Positions 8,018 through 17,518 of a DNA stretch of 64,000 bases are shown here, piece by piece (position 1 is the stretch's first letter; each line of letters starts with the position of its first letter). This DNA is from Nitrosomonas stercoris. Its GTDB lineage: Bacteria; Pseudomonadota; Gammaproteobacteria; Burkholderiales; Nitrosomonadaceae. The stretch spans positions 806,001 to 870,000 of the forward strand of contig AP019755.1 of the NCBI GenBank assembly GCA_006742785.1. The letters run 5' to 3'. The notes below the pieces were generated by a model. That model was not told the DNA's origin and did not search any database. It saw nothing but the letters and a program-made list of their open reading frames with translations. Position numbers and translations under genes: made by a program.

Positions 8018-9411
8018 GCGGTGTAGCAGAAGCGAGTCCTAAATATCTGGTGGATGTTGCTAGAAACGGTATTCCTGTTGGATATAAACAAACGGAAGTG
8101 GGGGTGATTCCGGGGGATTGGGAGGTGGTGGAGTTTGGCAGTGCATTGAAAGAATTTCGAAATGGGTATGCTTTCTCAGCAAGTGGATACGCGTCAACTG
8201 GAACACCAATCATTACTATGGCTCAGATTGGTCTTTCAGGCTCATTTCAATTTGATATCTCCAAGGTGAATAAATGGGATTCGGAACAACAGGATTCGCT
8301 TAAGGAGTTTTGGGTTCGAGACGGTGATCTCCTAATAGCGATGACTGATGTGACTCCAGACAAAAATCTTATCGGTCAAATGGCAATTGCAAAGTTAGAC
8401 GGCATAGCACTTCTAAACCAACGAGTTGGCTTGCTTAGGCTTAAAAATGAAATTGCTTATTCTGGATACTTTAGTTTTTTGAGCTGTTTACCTGTTTGGA
8501 AAACGTATTGTAAGGGTGTTGCTTCGTTAGGAGTGCAGGCAAATATTGGCACGTCAGATATCAGAAAAGCAAAAGTGCCGCTCCCAACCGTAAAAGAACA
8601 AACCACCATCGCCAATGCCCTATCCGATGTTGATGCCCTGATCAGCGAACTGGAAAAACTGATCGCCAAAAAACAGGCCATCAAAACCGCCACCATGCAA
8701 CAACTCCTCACCGGCCGCACCCGCCTGCCGCAGTTTGCCCTACGTGAAGACGGCACGCCCAAAGGCACAAAGCCAAGTGAGTTGGGGGAAATACCGGAGG
8801 ATTGGGAGGTAATGAGACTTGGTCACTTGGCAAAATTCTTTAAAGGTTCTGGTCTGCCCAAAAGTGAGTTATCTGAAAGTGGGAAAATAAAATGTATCCA
8901 TTATGGACAATTATTTACAACTTATGGGCCAAAAATTGACAGGGTCATATCGAGAACCGAAAACGTCGGGATTGTAACGTCACAAGAAAATGATGTGCTT
9001 ATGCCTACATCGGATGTAACGCCAAATGGCTTAGCGACAGCTAGCTGTATAACTGAAACAGGAGTAACCCTCGGTGGTGATATCCTGATTATTCGATCTG
9101 ATAAGCAAAAACTAAATGGTGTTTTCTTTTCGTATCTGGTTAATGTCTTACGCGATCAGGTTATGCAGTTAGTCACAGGCTCAACTGTTTATCATCTTTA
9201 TGGTAGTGATATGGCTAAGTTTGAATTTGCATTTCCGTCAAAAGAAGAACAAACCGCCATCGCCACTATCCTCTCCGATATGGACGCAGAGATTCAGGCA
9301 CTGGAACAACGCCTTGGCAAAACCCGCCAAATCAAACAAGGCATGATGCAAGAACTGCTGACGGGTAAGACGCGATTAATCAAGCCATCAAAGGAGGTTA
9401 TTCATGAGTGA
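8005..9411 (+). CDS. hsdS: Type I restriction-modification specificity subunit
   Basis: DNA-recognition subunit with the standard two-half design. Target-recognition domain 1 covers roughly residues 30-190. A conserved helical spacer follows (KEQTTIANALSDVDALISEL, then LEKLIAKKQAIKTATMQQLL). Domain 2 spans about 260-410, with a second helical region (EEQTAIATILSDMDAEIQAL...QGMMQELLTGKTRL). Each half is introduced by a similar segment (GVIPGDWEVVEFG; GEIPEDWEVMRLG). The two recognition domains differ, implying a bipartite asymmetric target. Overlaps hsdM at the start and the TrlF-type gene by 8 bp at the end. The recognition sequence cannot be predicted from this reading. Confidence 0.95.
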   Translation: MGVMSGVAEASPKYLVDVARNGIPVGYKQTEVGVIPGDWEVVEFGSALKEFRNGYAFSASGYASTGTPIITMAQIGLSGSFQFDISKVNKWDSEQQDSLKEFWVRDGDLLIAMTDVTPDKNLIGQMAIAKLDGIALLNQRVGLLRLKNEIAYSGYFSFLSCLPVWKTYCKGVASLGVQANIGTSDIRKAKVPLPTVKEQTTIANALSDVDALISELEKLIAKKQAIKTATMQQLLTGRTRLPQFALREDGTPKGTKPSELGEIPEDWEVMRLGHLAKFFKGSGLPKSELSESGKIKCIHYGQLFTTYGPKIDRVISRTENVGIVTSQENDVLMPTSDVTPNGLATASCITETGVTLGGDILIIRSDKQKLNGVFFSYLVNVLRDQVMQLVTGSTVYHLYGSDMAKFEFAFPSKEEQTAIATILSDMDAEIQALEQRLGKTRQIKQGMMQELLTGKTRLIKPSKEVIHE

Positions 9412-12031
9412 ATCTGTATTTGAATACGGAAGTCGTTGGTTAAAAGCCGACTTCCACCTCCATACTCGCGCCGATAAAGAGTTTACCTATAGTGGTGAAG
9501 ATAACGACTTTGCAAACCAGTATGTTGCAGCGCTTGCGAATGCGGGCATTGGTCTTGGAGTGATCACCAACCACAATAAATTTGATGTAGATGAATTTAA
9601 GGCGCTACGCAAAAAAGCCAAAAAATCAGGCATTGGCTTGTTGCCGGGCATTGAGTTATCCATCAAGGATGGTCAGGCAGGTGTGCATACCTTAGTGGTA
9701 TTTTCGGATGAGTGGTTTAGCAACAAAGAACAGACTAACCATATTCAAACGTTTCTCAGCCTGACTTTCGCGGGTATTGCCAACTTCGAAGATGAAAATG
9801 CGCGCTCGAACCACGATATTGTCGAAACCGTGCGAGAGCTGGATAAATTTCACAAAGATTACTTTCTCATTTTTGCTCACGTCGAAGCGCCAAAAGGTTT
9901 GTGGAAAGAACTTGCACCAGGGCGAATAAAGGATTTATTTGATAACGCGACAGTAAGGCGCAGAGCCTTGGCTTTTCAAAAAGTGCGCACCCGCGATGAG
10001 CGCACGAAAATCCAGCAGGCATTAGGTCATTTATATCCGGCTGAAGTGGAAGGTTGTGATGCCAAGAACCTTGCGGATATGGCGGCCCGTAAAGAGGCTA
10101 GCTACTTAAAGCTTGGCTCATTCAGCTTTGAGGCGGTTAAGTTTGCGTTGCGTGATAAAACTTCCCGAGTCCGCGCCGAGCTGCCTAGCTATAGACATTC
10201 TTATATTCAAAAAATCCGCTTTGAAGGGGCGGGTACTTTAGGTGGCACAGAAATTTGTCTTTCGCCTGAGCTTAATACCCTGATTGGCATTCGAGGTAGT
10301 GGCAAATCATCTGTGTTGGAAGGGGTGCGTTACGCGCTGAATATTCCCTTTGGTGATAAATCGTCGGATGTGGAATACAAAGAGGGGTTGGTAAAACACT
10401 TACTGCGTAGTGGTGGCAAAATTACCATCGACGCCATTGACCGCCGTGGTCAGCCCTATCAAATCCGCCGCATTTTGGGTGAGCGCCCCGATGTGTATGT
10501 GAATGGTCAGTTGCAACCCGGTGTGTCGGTGCGTGAAACGGTATTGCATCAGCCGATTTACTTTGGCCAGAAAGATCTTTCCAGCACAGGCGCTGGCTTT
10601 GAAAAAGATTTGATTGAAAAGTTGCTTGGCGAAGCGCTGGTGCCCGTTCGACAAAAAATTGAGCAGGGCCGGCAGCGGGTGGTGGATGCGATTAATCAGA
10701 TTAAGCGTCTTACCCGAGCGGCAACGCAAAAGCAAGAATGGTTGCAGAAAAAGCAAGATGCCGAATTTAAGCTCAAGTTCTATCAGCAACACGGTGTTGA
10801 AGCTAAGCTACAAAAGCAAATTGACTTTGAGCGGGATAAACGAAAAGCACAACAAGTCATTCAAGGTGCTGAGCATTATCTTTCCGAACTCAATAGTTTT
10901 GTAGCCAGCTTTGAGGATGAGCTGAAAAATCAGGCGTTGTATAAGTCTGCCCAGAATCAGGCGTTTTTTGATGAATTTTTTGCAGCCTATCAGAAGCTGA
11001 TTACCGGCTTTGATGGCATCAAGCAAACGGTTCTCAACGGTCAAAACACTATTGCCCAATTGCAACAGAAGTTGTCAGGCTTTATACAACAAAAGCAGGC
11101 GCTTAAGGAAGAGTTTGCTGAGATTGAGCGAAAACTGGCTACGGAACTTAAGCAAGCAGGTGCTCAGGCGATTAGCCCGCAAGAATTTAAACAACTTAAA
11201 AGCTTGTTAGATCAAGCCGAGCAAATGCTCGCCGTACTCGCAAAAAGCGAGCAGCAGTATGCAGATTTGAATCAATCCCTAGAGCGTGAATTAGCACAGC
11301 TTAATGATTTATGGCTGGAGGAGTACCGCACTATTGAGCAGGTACTGAACAAAATCAATCGGGTTGATTCGCCCCTTAAAATTGTGCCGCAATTTAAAGC
11401 GAATAAGGCTGCCATGCTTAAGCACATTCAAGATTTGTATCGCGGGAGCCGTATTCGTGAAGCAACCTTGCAAAGTGTGGTGGATGAATACAGTGATTTC
11501 GCATCGGCCTATCGCGACGTTGAAAAGCTGAAAAGCACGCTTAGCGGGTCTTTTGATACCTTCTGGCAGTATTTTGAAGACAACCTAGAAGCCTTGTTAA
11601 CCTGGCAAGTGCCGAATGTATTTACTATCGAGTATCACGGCAAAGCACTGGCGCACCACTCGTTGGGGCAACGGGCATCGGCGTTGATGCTGTTTGTGTT
11701 AAGTCAGCAAGAAAACGACGTGGTGATCATTGATCAGCCAGAAGATGATTTGGACAACCAAACTATCTATGACGATGTCATCAAGTTGATTAGAGAGCTT
11801 AAGCCTTTTACCCAGTTTATCTTCGCGACACACAACGCCAATATTCCGGTGCTGGGTGATGCTGAACAGGTGATTGCCTGTGAGTATCAAGATGACCATA
11901 TCGCGTTAGTTAACGGCAGCATTGACTGTGCTGACGTTCAGCAACGTATTGTAAGTATTATGGAAGGTGGTGCCGAAGCCTTCGAGAAACGTAAGCAGGT
12001 ATATGAAGCATGGAAACCGAAGAACTCTTAG
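9404..12031 (+). CDS. TrlF-type protein: PHP domain plus SMC-like ATPase
   Basis: An 875-residue protein with two parts. The N-terminal PHP-type metal-dependent phosphoesterase domain shows KADFHLHTRADKE and VITNHNKFD, then LLPGIELS. An SMC/RecN-like ATPase follows, with Walker A IGIRGSGKSSVLEG near residue 296, a long coiled coil (about residues 400-650), a signature-like HSLGQRASALMLF and Walker B DVVIIDQPEDDLDN near 772. This PHP-plus-AAA layout is that of the TrlF family, found beside Type I R-M genes and suspected to act in defence. It lies between hsdS and the AlbA-type gene with overlaps on both sides, so it is co-translated with the restriction enzyme. Substrate and exact role are not known from the sequence. 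Confidence 0.8.
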   Translation: MSESVFEYGSRWLKADFHLHTRADKEFTYSGEDNDFANQYVAALANAGIGLGVITNHNKFDVDEFKALRKKAKKSGIGLLPGIELSIKDGQAGVHTLVVFSDEWFSNKEQTNHIQTFLSLTFAGIANFEDENARSNHDIVETVRELDKFHKDYFLIFAHVEAPKGLWKELAPGRIKDLFDNATVRRRALAFQKVRTRDERTKIQQALGHLYPAEVEGCDAKNLADMAARKEASYLKLGSFSFEAVKFALRDKTSRVRAELPSYRHSYIQKIRFEGAGTLGGTEICLSPELNTLIGIRGSGKSSVLEGVRYALNIPFGDKSSDVEYKEGLVKHLLRSGGKITIDAIDRRGQPYQIRRILGERPDVYVNGQLQPGVSVRETVLHQPIYFGQKDLSSTGAGFEKDLIEKLLGEALVPVRQKIEQGRQRVVDAINQIKRLTRAATQKQEWLQKKQDAEFKLKFYQQHGVEAKLQKQIDFERDKRKAQQVIQGAEHYLSELNSFVASFEDELKNQALYKSAQNQAFFDEFFAAYQKLITGFDGIKQTVLNGQNTIAQLQQKLSGFIQQKQALKEEFAEIERKLATELKQAGAQAISPQEFKQLKSLLDQAEQMLAVLAKSEQQYADLNQSLERELAQLNDLWLEEYRTIEQVLNKINRVDSPLKIVPQFKANKAAMLKHIQDLYRGSRIREATLQSVVDEYSDFASAYRDVEKLKSTLSGSFDTFWQYFEDNLEALLTWQVPNVFTIEYHGKALAHHSLGQRASALMLFVLSQQENDVVIIDQPEDDLDNQTIYDDVIKLIRELKPFTQFIFATHNANIPVLGDAEQVIACEYQDDHIALVNGSIDCADVQQRIVSIMEGGAEAFEKRKQVYEAWKPKNS

Positions 12032-13164
12032 CCATTATTGCCAACGGTGAAGACTCAAGGCATCAGTTTAAAGCCACCATTAATAATGAGAACTCATTGG
12101 CCTCTGAAATGGCCGCATTTTGCAACTCTAAAGGCGGCTACATTCTCGTTGGTGTAAACGACGATGGGACTATTTCAGGTTTGACAGACGAAAATATTAG
12201 AGAGATTAATAATCGGATCTCTAATGCTGCATCCAATAACATTAGGCCAGCCATAAACCCAATGACTCAGAATTTCACTTTGCCAGCTGGGAAGGTGCTG
12301 CTAGTCACCGTTGAGGCGGGTTTAAACAAGCCGTACATGGATACTAATGGGTATATCTGGGTTAAAAGTGGATCTGACAAACGCAGAGTGACCGCACGCG
12401 AAGAACTTCAAAGAATGTTTCAAGAAGCTGCACTGATACACGCTGATGAAATCCCTGTTGGCGGTAGTTCAGTTGTGGACATAGACCAAGAGTTTTTTGA
12501 CGCATTTTTTGAAAGGGAATACGGCGAACGAGTTGAAGATCAAGAGGTTTCTCGTGTTCAACTGCTTGAAAACATGAATTTGGCAAAGAACGGGCAGCTT
12601 AACATCTGCGGCGCCTTGTTGTTTGCATCACGCCCACAAATACGCTTACCGGTTTTTATTGTAAAAGCGGTGGCTTTTCCGGGTGTTGATATCGAAGACG
12701 AGCACTATATCGACAGCCAGGATATTAACGGCAAGCTATCGGATGTTTTCCAAAAGGTTCTGGGTTTTGTGTTGGCTAACATTCGCCATGTGCAAAATGA
12801 ACAGAGCATCAACTCAGTGGGTGAACCAGAAATTCCGCGAATCGTGCTTGAAGAGCTTATTGCCAATGCGCTTATTCATCGTGATTACTTTGTATCCGCT
12901 CCGATTAAGGTTTTGGTGTTTGCTGATAGAATTGAAATCGTGAGCCCTGGTCACTTGCCCAATAATTTAACGATAGAAAATATCAAAATGGGTAACTCGA
13001 ATGTTAGAAACCCAATTTTGGCCTCGTTTGCTCCAAAAGTGTTTCCATATCGGGGCTTGGGGAGCGGCATAAAACGAGCGATAAAAGCCTATCCAGACAT
13101 TGAGTTTGTTGACGACAGGGCTGGAAATACATTTAAAGCCATTATCAAGAGACGCATAGAATAA
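12010..13164 (+). CDS. AlbA/Schlafen-type ATP-binding protein
   Basis: A 384-residue protein of the type annotated as putative DNA-binding domain or RecG-related ATP-binding protein. The N-terminal Schlafen AlbA_2 domain is visible as EDSRHQFKATINNENSLASE followed by MAAFCNSKGGYILVGVNDDG. The C-terminal half has a GHKL-type nucleotide-binding segment, with LEELIANALIHRDYF around residue 285 and RGLGSGIKRA near the end. It overlaps the TrlF-type gene by 22 bp and is followed after 10 bp by hsdR. Such proteins often sit inside hsd operons; whether this one regulates, assists restriction or is a separate defence function is unknown. Confidence 0.8.
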   Translation: METEELLAIIANGEDSRHQFKATINNENSLASEMAAFCNSKGGYILVGVNDDGTISGLTDENIREINNRISNAASNNIRPAINPMTQNFTLPAGKVLLVTVEAGLNKPYMDTNGYIWVKSGSDKRRVTAREELQRMFQEAALIHADEIPVGGSSVVDIDQEFFDAFFEREYGERVEDQEVSRVQLLENMNLAKNGQLNICGALLFASRPQIRLPVFIVKAVAFPGVDIEDEHYIDSQDINGKLSDVFQKVLGFVLANIRHVQNEQSINSVGEPEIPRIVLEELIANALIHRDYFVSAPIKVLVFADRIEIVSPGHLPNNLTIENIKMGNSNVRNPILASFAPKVFPYRGLGSGIKRAIKAYPDIEFVDDRAGNTFKAIIKRRIE

Positions 13165-13174
13165 GGACGTTAAA

Positions 13175-16100
13175 ATGAGTAACGTTGGTCAGCGTGAGCG
13201 CGCTACCCAAAATCGTATCGTTCAGTTTTTTCAAACTGACTTAGGCTATCGCTATTTAGGCGATTGGCAGGATCGCGCTAATAATAAAAATATTGAAGTG
13301 GATATCCTCGTTGATTGGCTAAAAAAACGCGGTGTCAGCGAGGCGTTGATCAATCGTGCCATTCGCCAATTGGATACGGCAGCAGCGCTGGGCGAAGGTA
13401 AAAAGCTCTATTACGCCAACAAAGAGGTTTATCGCCTGCTGCGTTACGGCGTGAAAGATAAAGAAGGCGCAGGTCACTTAAACGAAACTGTATGGTTGAT
13501 TGACTGGAAAAATCCAGAAGCAAACGATTTTGCCATTGCCGAAGAAGTCTCTATCAAGGGTGAAAACAAAAAGCGCCCAGACATAGTGCTGTATGTTAAT
13601 GGTATTGCTGTGGGCGTGATTGAGCTGAAACGCTCTTCGGTGTCTGTCTCTGAAGGGATTCGCCAGAACCTCGATAATCAGAAGAAAGATTTTATCCGTA
13701 ACTTCTTTACCACCATGCAACTGGTGATGGCGGGTAACGATACGCAAGGCTTGCGTTACGGCACGATTGAGACACCAGAAAAGCACTACCTTGAGTGGAA
13801 GGAAGATTGCACCAACCCATACGAACATAAACTCGATTTTCACCTGAGCCGCGTTTGTAACAAAGCGCGCTTGCTGCAAATTATCCATGATTTTATTGTT
13901 TTCGATGCGGGTATAAAAAAGACCTGTCGCCACAATCAATTCTTTGGTATTGAAGCGGCAAAACGTCATATCGCAAGGCGGGAAGGCGGCATTATTTGGC
14001 ATACGCAAGGTTCTGGCAAAAGCCTCACTATGGTGTGGTTGGCCAAATGGATACGTGAGAATGTCAAAGACGCTCGTGTGCTGATCGTGACTGACCGTAC
14101 TGAGCTGGACGAACAGATTGAAAAAGTGTTCACCGGTGTCGAGGAGGATATTTATCGCACCAAAAGCGGTGCTGATTTGGTGGCGACGCTCAATCAGCCC
14201 AACCCTTGGCTGGTATGCTCTTTAGTCCATAAATTTGGTCGGCAGTCTGATTCGGAAAACGATACCGCGACGGATGAGTTTATTGCCGAGTTAAAAAAAT
14301 CCCTACCATCGGACTTTAAAGCCAAAGGCGACCTATTCGTATTTGTTGATGAATGCCACCGTACTCAATCGGGCAAGTTGCACGAAGCGATGAAGTCCAT
14401 TCTGCCAGAAGCCATGTTTGTTGGCTTCACCGGCACCCCCTTGATGAAGAAAGACAAGAAAAAATCGGTTGAGGTATTTGGCCCTTACATTCACACCTAT
14501 AAGTTTGATGAAGCTGTGGCCGATGGTGTGGTGCTCGATTTACGCTACGAAGCACGAGACATCGACCAAAATGTCACGTCGCAGAAAAAGGTCGATGAAT
14601 GGTTTGAAGCCAAAACTCGCGGCTTATCTCGATTAGCGAAAACCCAGTTGAAACAGAAATGGGGCACCATGCAAAAGGTGCTGTCCAGTAAATCGCGTTT
14701 GCAGCAAATTGTGAACGATATCTTGCTGGATATGGACACTAAGCCACGCCTGATGGATGGCTACGGCAATGCCATGTTGGTCTGCTCTAGTGTCTATCAA
14801 GCTTGTAAAGCTTATGAAATGTTCAGCCAAACAGATTTAGCCGGTAAGGTGGCTATTGTCACCAGTTTTCAGCCGACTGCTGCAAGCATTAAAGGGGAAG
14901 AAACCGGTGAGGGTTTAACGGAAAAGCTCTTTAAGTACGGTATTTACCGCAAGATGCTTGCGGATTACTTCGAGCAACCGGAAGACAAGGCCGCTAACCG
15001 AGTTGAAGAGTTTGAAAAAGAAGTTAAAAAGCAATTTATTAATGAGCCAGGGCAAATGCGCTTACTGATCGTGGTCGATAAGTTGCTGACTGGCTTCGAC
15101 GCCCCTTCGGCTACCTATTTGTATATCGACAAACAGATGGCTGATCACAATCTGTTTCAGGCCATTTGCCGCGTGAACCGCTTGGATGGCGATGATAAAG
15201 AATACGGTTACATCATTGATTACAAAGATCTGTTCCGCTCGTTGGATAAAGCGGTTTCTGATTATACTCAAGGCGCATTTGATGGTTATGACAAGGAAGA
15301 CGTTGCAGGGCTGCTGAAAGATCGTTTAGAGCAAGCCAAGCTCGATTTGGATAATGCGCTGGAAATGGTGCGCGCCTTGTGTGAGCCGGTAAAAGTGCCA
15401 CGCAATACGGAAGACTACATTTATTATTTTTGTGGTAAGTCAGGTCTGAACCAAGACGAGCTCACCGATAAAGAAACACTGCGTTTAACGCTTTATCAGA
15501 ACGTTGCCAAACTGCTGCGTGCGTTCGCCAATATCGCCAATGAAATGCCTGATGCAGGCTATTCTGTGCAAGATGTAGACTTGATAAGAGCTGAAGTGGC
15601 TCATTTTGAAAAAGTCCGTGACGAAGTAAAACTGGCCAGTGGCGATTTGGTAGAAATGAAACGCTTTGAGCCTGCCATGCGCCATTTGTTAGATATGTAT
15701 ATTCGTGCGGATGACAGCGAAGTACTGATGGATTTTGAAGAGCTAGGGCTAATTGAGCTCATTGTCGAAAAAGGTGCTGATGCCATAGAGGCTTTGCCTG
15801 AAAGTATTCGTAAGAATCAGGAAGCCATGGCCGAAACCATCGAAAATAACGTGCGTAAAACCATCGTTGATGAAAACCCGGTTAACCCTAAGTATTACGA
15901 GCAAATGTCGGTGTTATTGGATGAGCTGATCGAGCTTCGTCGCCAAAAAGCGATTGAATATCAAGAGTATCTGGAAAAAATCCGCGAGCTATCTCGTAAG
16001 GTTATACGTCCGGAGCAGACAGCGGCTAACTATCCGCCATCGATGGACTCTAATCCAAAACGCGCGTTTTACGATAATTTTGGTCAAGATGAAGTGCTGG

Positions 16101-16267
16101 CTACCAAAATAGATAGTGCCATTCGTTATACCAAAAAAGCGGATTGGGTGGGAGATCGATTTAAGGAGCGAGAAATTGCCAATGCGGTGCGAGAAGAAAC
16201 GATGGGGTATGATGTGGATATTCAGGGTGTAATGGAATTGGCAAAAGCGCAAAAAGAGTACCACTGA
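13175..16267 (+). CDS. hsdR: Type I restriction endonuclease subunit
   Basis: Motor and nuclease subunit of the Type I enzyme, 1030 residues, the usual length. The PD-(D/E)xK nuclease shows PDIVLYVNGIAVGVIELKRSS near residue 150. Walker A is HTQGSGKSLTMVWLAKW near 278, the DEAD-type motif is VDECHRTQSG near 391, and FTGTPL follows as motif III. A conserved region near 640 contains LLTGFDAPSATYLYIDKQM and QAICRVNRL (motif VI). A helical C-terminal domain for binding the methyltransferase completes it. An in-frame ATG with a GGA-type ribosome site (aaggacgtt) starts it 10 bp after the AlbA-type gene. Its stop overlaps the next start (TGATG). Fully intact in appearance. Confidence 0.95.
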   Translation: MSNVGQRERATQNRIVQFFQTDLGYRYLGDWQDRANNKNIEVDILVDWLKKRGVSEALINRAIRQLDTAAALGEGKKLYYANKEVYRLLRYGVKDKEGAGHLNETVWLIDWKNPEANDFAIAEEVSIKGENKKRPDIVLYVNGIAVGVIELKRSSVSVSEGIRQNLDNQKKDFIRNFFTTMQLVMAGNDTQGLRYGTIETPEKHYLEWKEDCTNPYEHKLDFHLSRVCNKARLLQIIHDFIVFDAGIKKTCRHNQFFGIEAAKRHIARREGGIIWHTQGSGKSLTMVWLAKWIRENVKDARVLIVTDRTELDEQIEKVFTGVEEDIYRTKSGADLVATLNQPNPWLVCSLVHKFGRQSDSENDTATDEFIAELKKSLPSDFKAKGDLFVFVDECHRTQSGKLHEAMKSILPEAMFVGFTGTPLMKKDKKKSVEVFGPYIHTYKFDEAVADGVVLDLRYEARDIDQNVTSQKKVDEWFEAKTRGLSRLAKTQLKQKWGTMQKVLSSKSRLQQIVNDILLDMDTKPRLMDGYGNAMLVCSSVYQACKAYEMFSQTDLAGKVAIVTSFQPTAASIKGEETGEGLTEKLFKYGIYRKMLADYFEQPEDKAANRVEEFEKEVKKQFINEPGQMRLLIVVDKLLTGFDAPSATYLYIDKQMADHNLFQAICRVNRLDGDDKEYGYIIDYKDLFRSLDKAVSDYTQGAFDGYDKEDVAGLLKDRLEQAKLDLDNALEMVRALCEPVKVPRNTEDYIYYFCGKSGLNQDELTDKETLRLTLYQNVAKLLRAFANIANEMPDAGYSVQDVDLIRAEVAHFEKVRDEVKLASGDLVEMKRFEPAMRHLLDMYIRADDSEVLMDFEELGLIELIVEKGADAIEALPESIRKNQEAMAETIENNVRKTIVDENPVNPKYYEQMSVLLDELIELRRQKAIEYQEYLEKIRELSRKVIRPEQTAANYPPSMDSNPKRAFYDNFGQDEVLATKIDSAIRYTKKADWVGDRFKEREIANAVREETMGYDVDIQGVMELAKAQKEYH

Positions 16268-16980
16268 TGCCTAAGGTAGAAATTGGTTCTATTGCGATGC
16301 AGTTAAATCGTAAGGCAATTAAAAACCTTCATATCAGCGTGTTGCCACCTGATGGGCGTGTGCGTGTTTCTGCTCCTGAATCTATGACAGAAACCGCAAT
16401 CCGTATGGCAGTGATCAGCCGCATTCCTTGGATCAAGAAACAGCAGAGTGATTTTGCCAAACAACCTCGCCAATCTGATCGAGAAATGGTTAGCGGTGAA
16501 TCTCATTACCTGTGGGGCAGGCGTTATCGTCTGAATCTTATTGAGCGTTCCGGAAAGCATGAAATCAAGCTAGGTCGTGGTCGATTGCATTTATATGTCA
16601 ATCCCGCAACAACGCTTGAGAACAAGGCACTGGTACTGAACTCATATTATCGAGATGCACTTAAAGCGCGAATCGCTGAGTTATTGCCTGTTTGGGAAGA
16701 TAAGATCGGCGTTAAAGCTGCCGATTGGGGAATTAAAAAGATGAAAACCAAGTGGGGCAGCTGCAACACGCAGGCCAAGCGTATTTGGCTGAATTTAGAA
16801 CTTGCTAAAAAGCCACCGGAGTGTTTGGAGTACATCCTAGTGCATGAATTGGTGCACTTGCTTGAGCGTAATCACAATGAACGCTTCAAGGGGTATATGG
16901 ACAGGCTACTTCCCGATTGGCGAGAGCGCCGTGATTTGTTAAACCGAATGCCCTTGGCGCACAACAACTGGGATTACTAG
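16267..16980 (+). CDS. YgjP-type M48 metallopeptidase (DUF45)
   Basis: A 237-residue protein with the zinc-protease signature VHELVHLLERNHNERF near residue 192 and the preceding family blocks WGIKKMKTKWGSCNTQAKR and IWLNLELAKKP. This matches the YgjP/DUF45 metal-dependent hydrolase family, frequently encoded directly after hsdR. Its start codon overlaps the hsdR stop, so it is the last gene of the operon. The function in restriction systems is not established; processing of a partner protein or control of HsdR level is possible. Catalytic HExxH residues are present. Confidence 0.85.
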   Translation: MPKVEIGSIAMQLNRKAIKNLHISVLPPDGRVRVSAPESMTETAIRMAVISRIPWIKKQQSDFAKQPRQSDREMVSGESHYLWGRRYRLNLIERSGKHEIKLGRGRLHLYVNPATTLENKALVLNSYYRDALKARIAELLPVWEDKIGVKAADWGIKKMKTKWGSCNTQAKRIWLNLELAKKPPECLEYILVHELVHLLERNHNERFKGYMDRLLPDWRERRDLLNRMPLAHNNWDY

Positions 16981-17041
16981 CGAATTACGCGGAGTTACGC
17001 ATGGTTTGCGTAATTACGCATATGGCGCGTAATTGTGTGTA
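16981..17041. repeat. Cluster of short TTACGC / GTAATT repeats after the island operon
   Basis: Directly after the last stop codon of the restriction operon, variants of GCGTAATTACGC recur in direct and inverted order over about 60 bp: gaattacgc, gagttacgcat, gcgtaattacgcat, gcgtaatt, gtgtaatt. The core at 17008-17019 is a perfect 12-bp palindrome. Clusters of this kind can be recombinase binding sites at an element end or a multi-arm hairpin. Neither can be decided here. Confidence 0.5.
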
Positions 17042-17518
17042 ATTTGAGGTAACTCTATCTCAAACCTCAAATCGTGCAGCAGTCTGCTGGATTGGCCCTT
17101 GGTCTGAGGTGCCCTTAGCTGTTGATGGCTTGAAAACGGGTGCAAATATCAAGGTTTGGCATAGAGTTGCTGGTAAGAGAGGGAAATGGATTTTATTTCA
17201 CATAGATCTTGCTAGAATGCGATCCAATTTTTTTAGAAATGGCCAGTCTTCCAAGACCCGCCTTTTTTTAATTTTGGGTGTTGGAGCCGCCTGAGTTGAT
17301 CAGGCGCTGTCGCTGAAAGTGTAAAGATTCTATCTTTACGCTTTGCGGCTTATACTCCTAGAATACCTGTCCAGAGAGTTGACAATATTGGGCTTAACTT
17401 AACATTTTGGCTGTATTTATGATAAAAACCAATACTTTCAATAGGTTGAATGGCTTGCTCGCTACTTTATGTGAACTACCCTTCTAACCCAGATCTAGAG
17501 CAGAATGATCTACAACAC
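17042..17518. other. Intergenic stretch, probable island border, no convincing gene
   Basis: No supported gene. A 61-codon open frame at 17109-17294 has no recognisable family. Two small hairpins are visible: GCCTGA/TCAGGC around 17290-17306 and GTAAAGA/TCTTTAC around 17320-17340, either of which could end transcription of the restriction operon although T-runs are weak. A TTGACA-like hexamer occurs near 17379. The change from restriction genes to core metabolism somewhere in this stretch marks the likely right border of the island, but no direct repeat with a left border can be tested because the left border is outside the window. Confidence 0.4.

Noticed and set aside
17109-17294. A 61-codon frame in the spacer after the island operon
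   Set aside because: No ribosome site of note and no recognisable motif; likely chance.
17290-17306. Strong intrinsic terminator after the restriction operon
   Set aside because: The GCCTGA/TCAGGC hairpin is not followed by a run of T on the plus strand.
16981-17518. tRNA gene serving as island attachment site
   Set aside because: No cloverleaf-like sequence or CCA-ended stem could be recognised in the border stretch.
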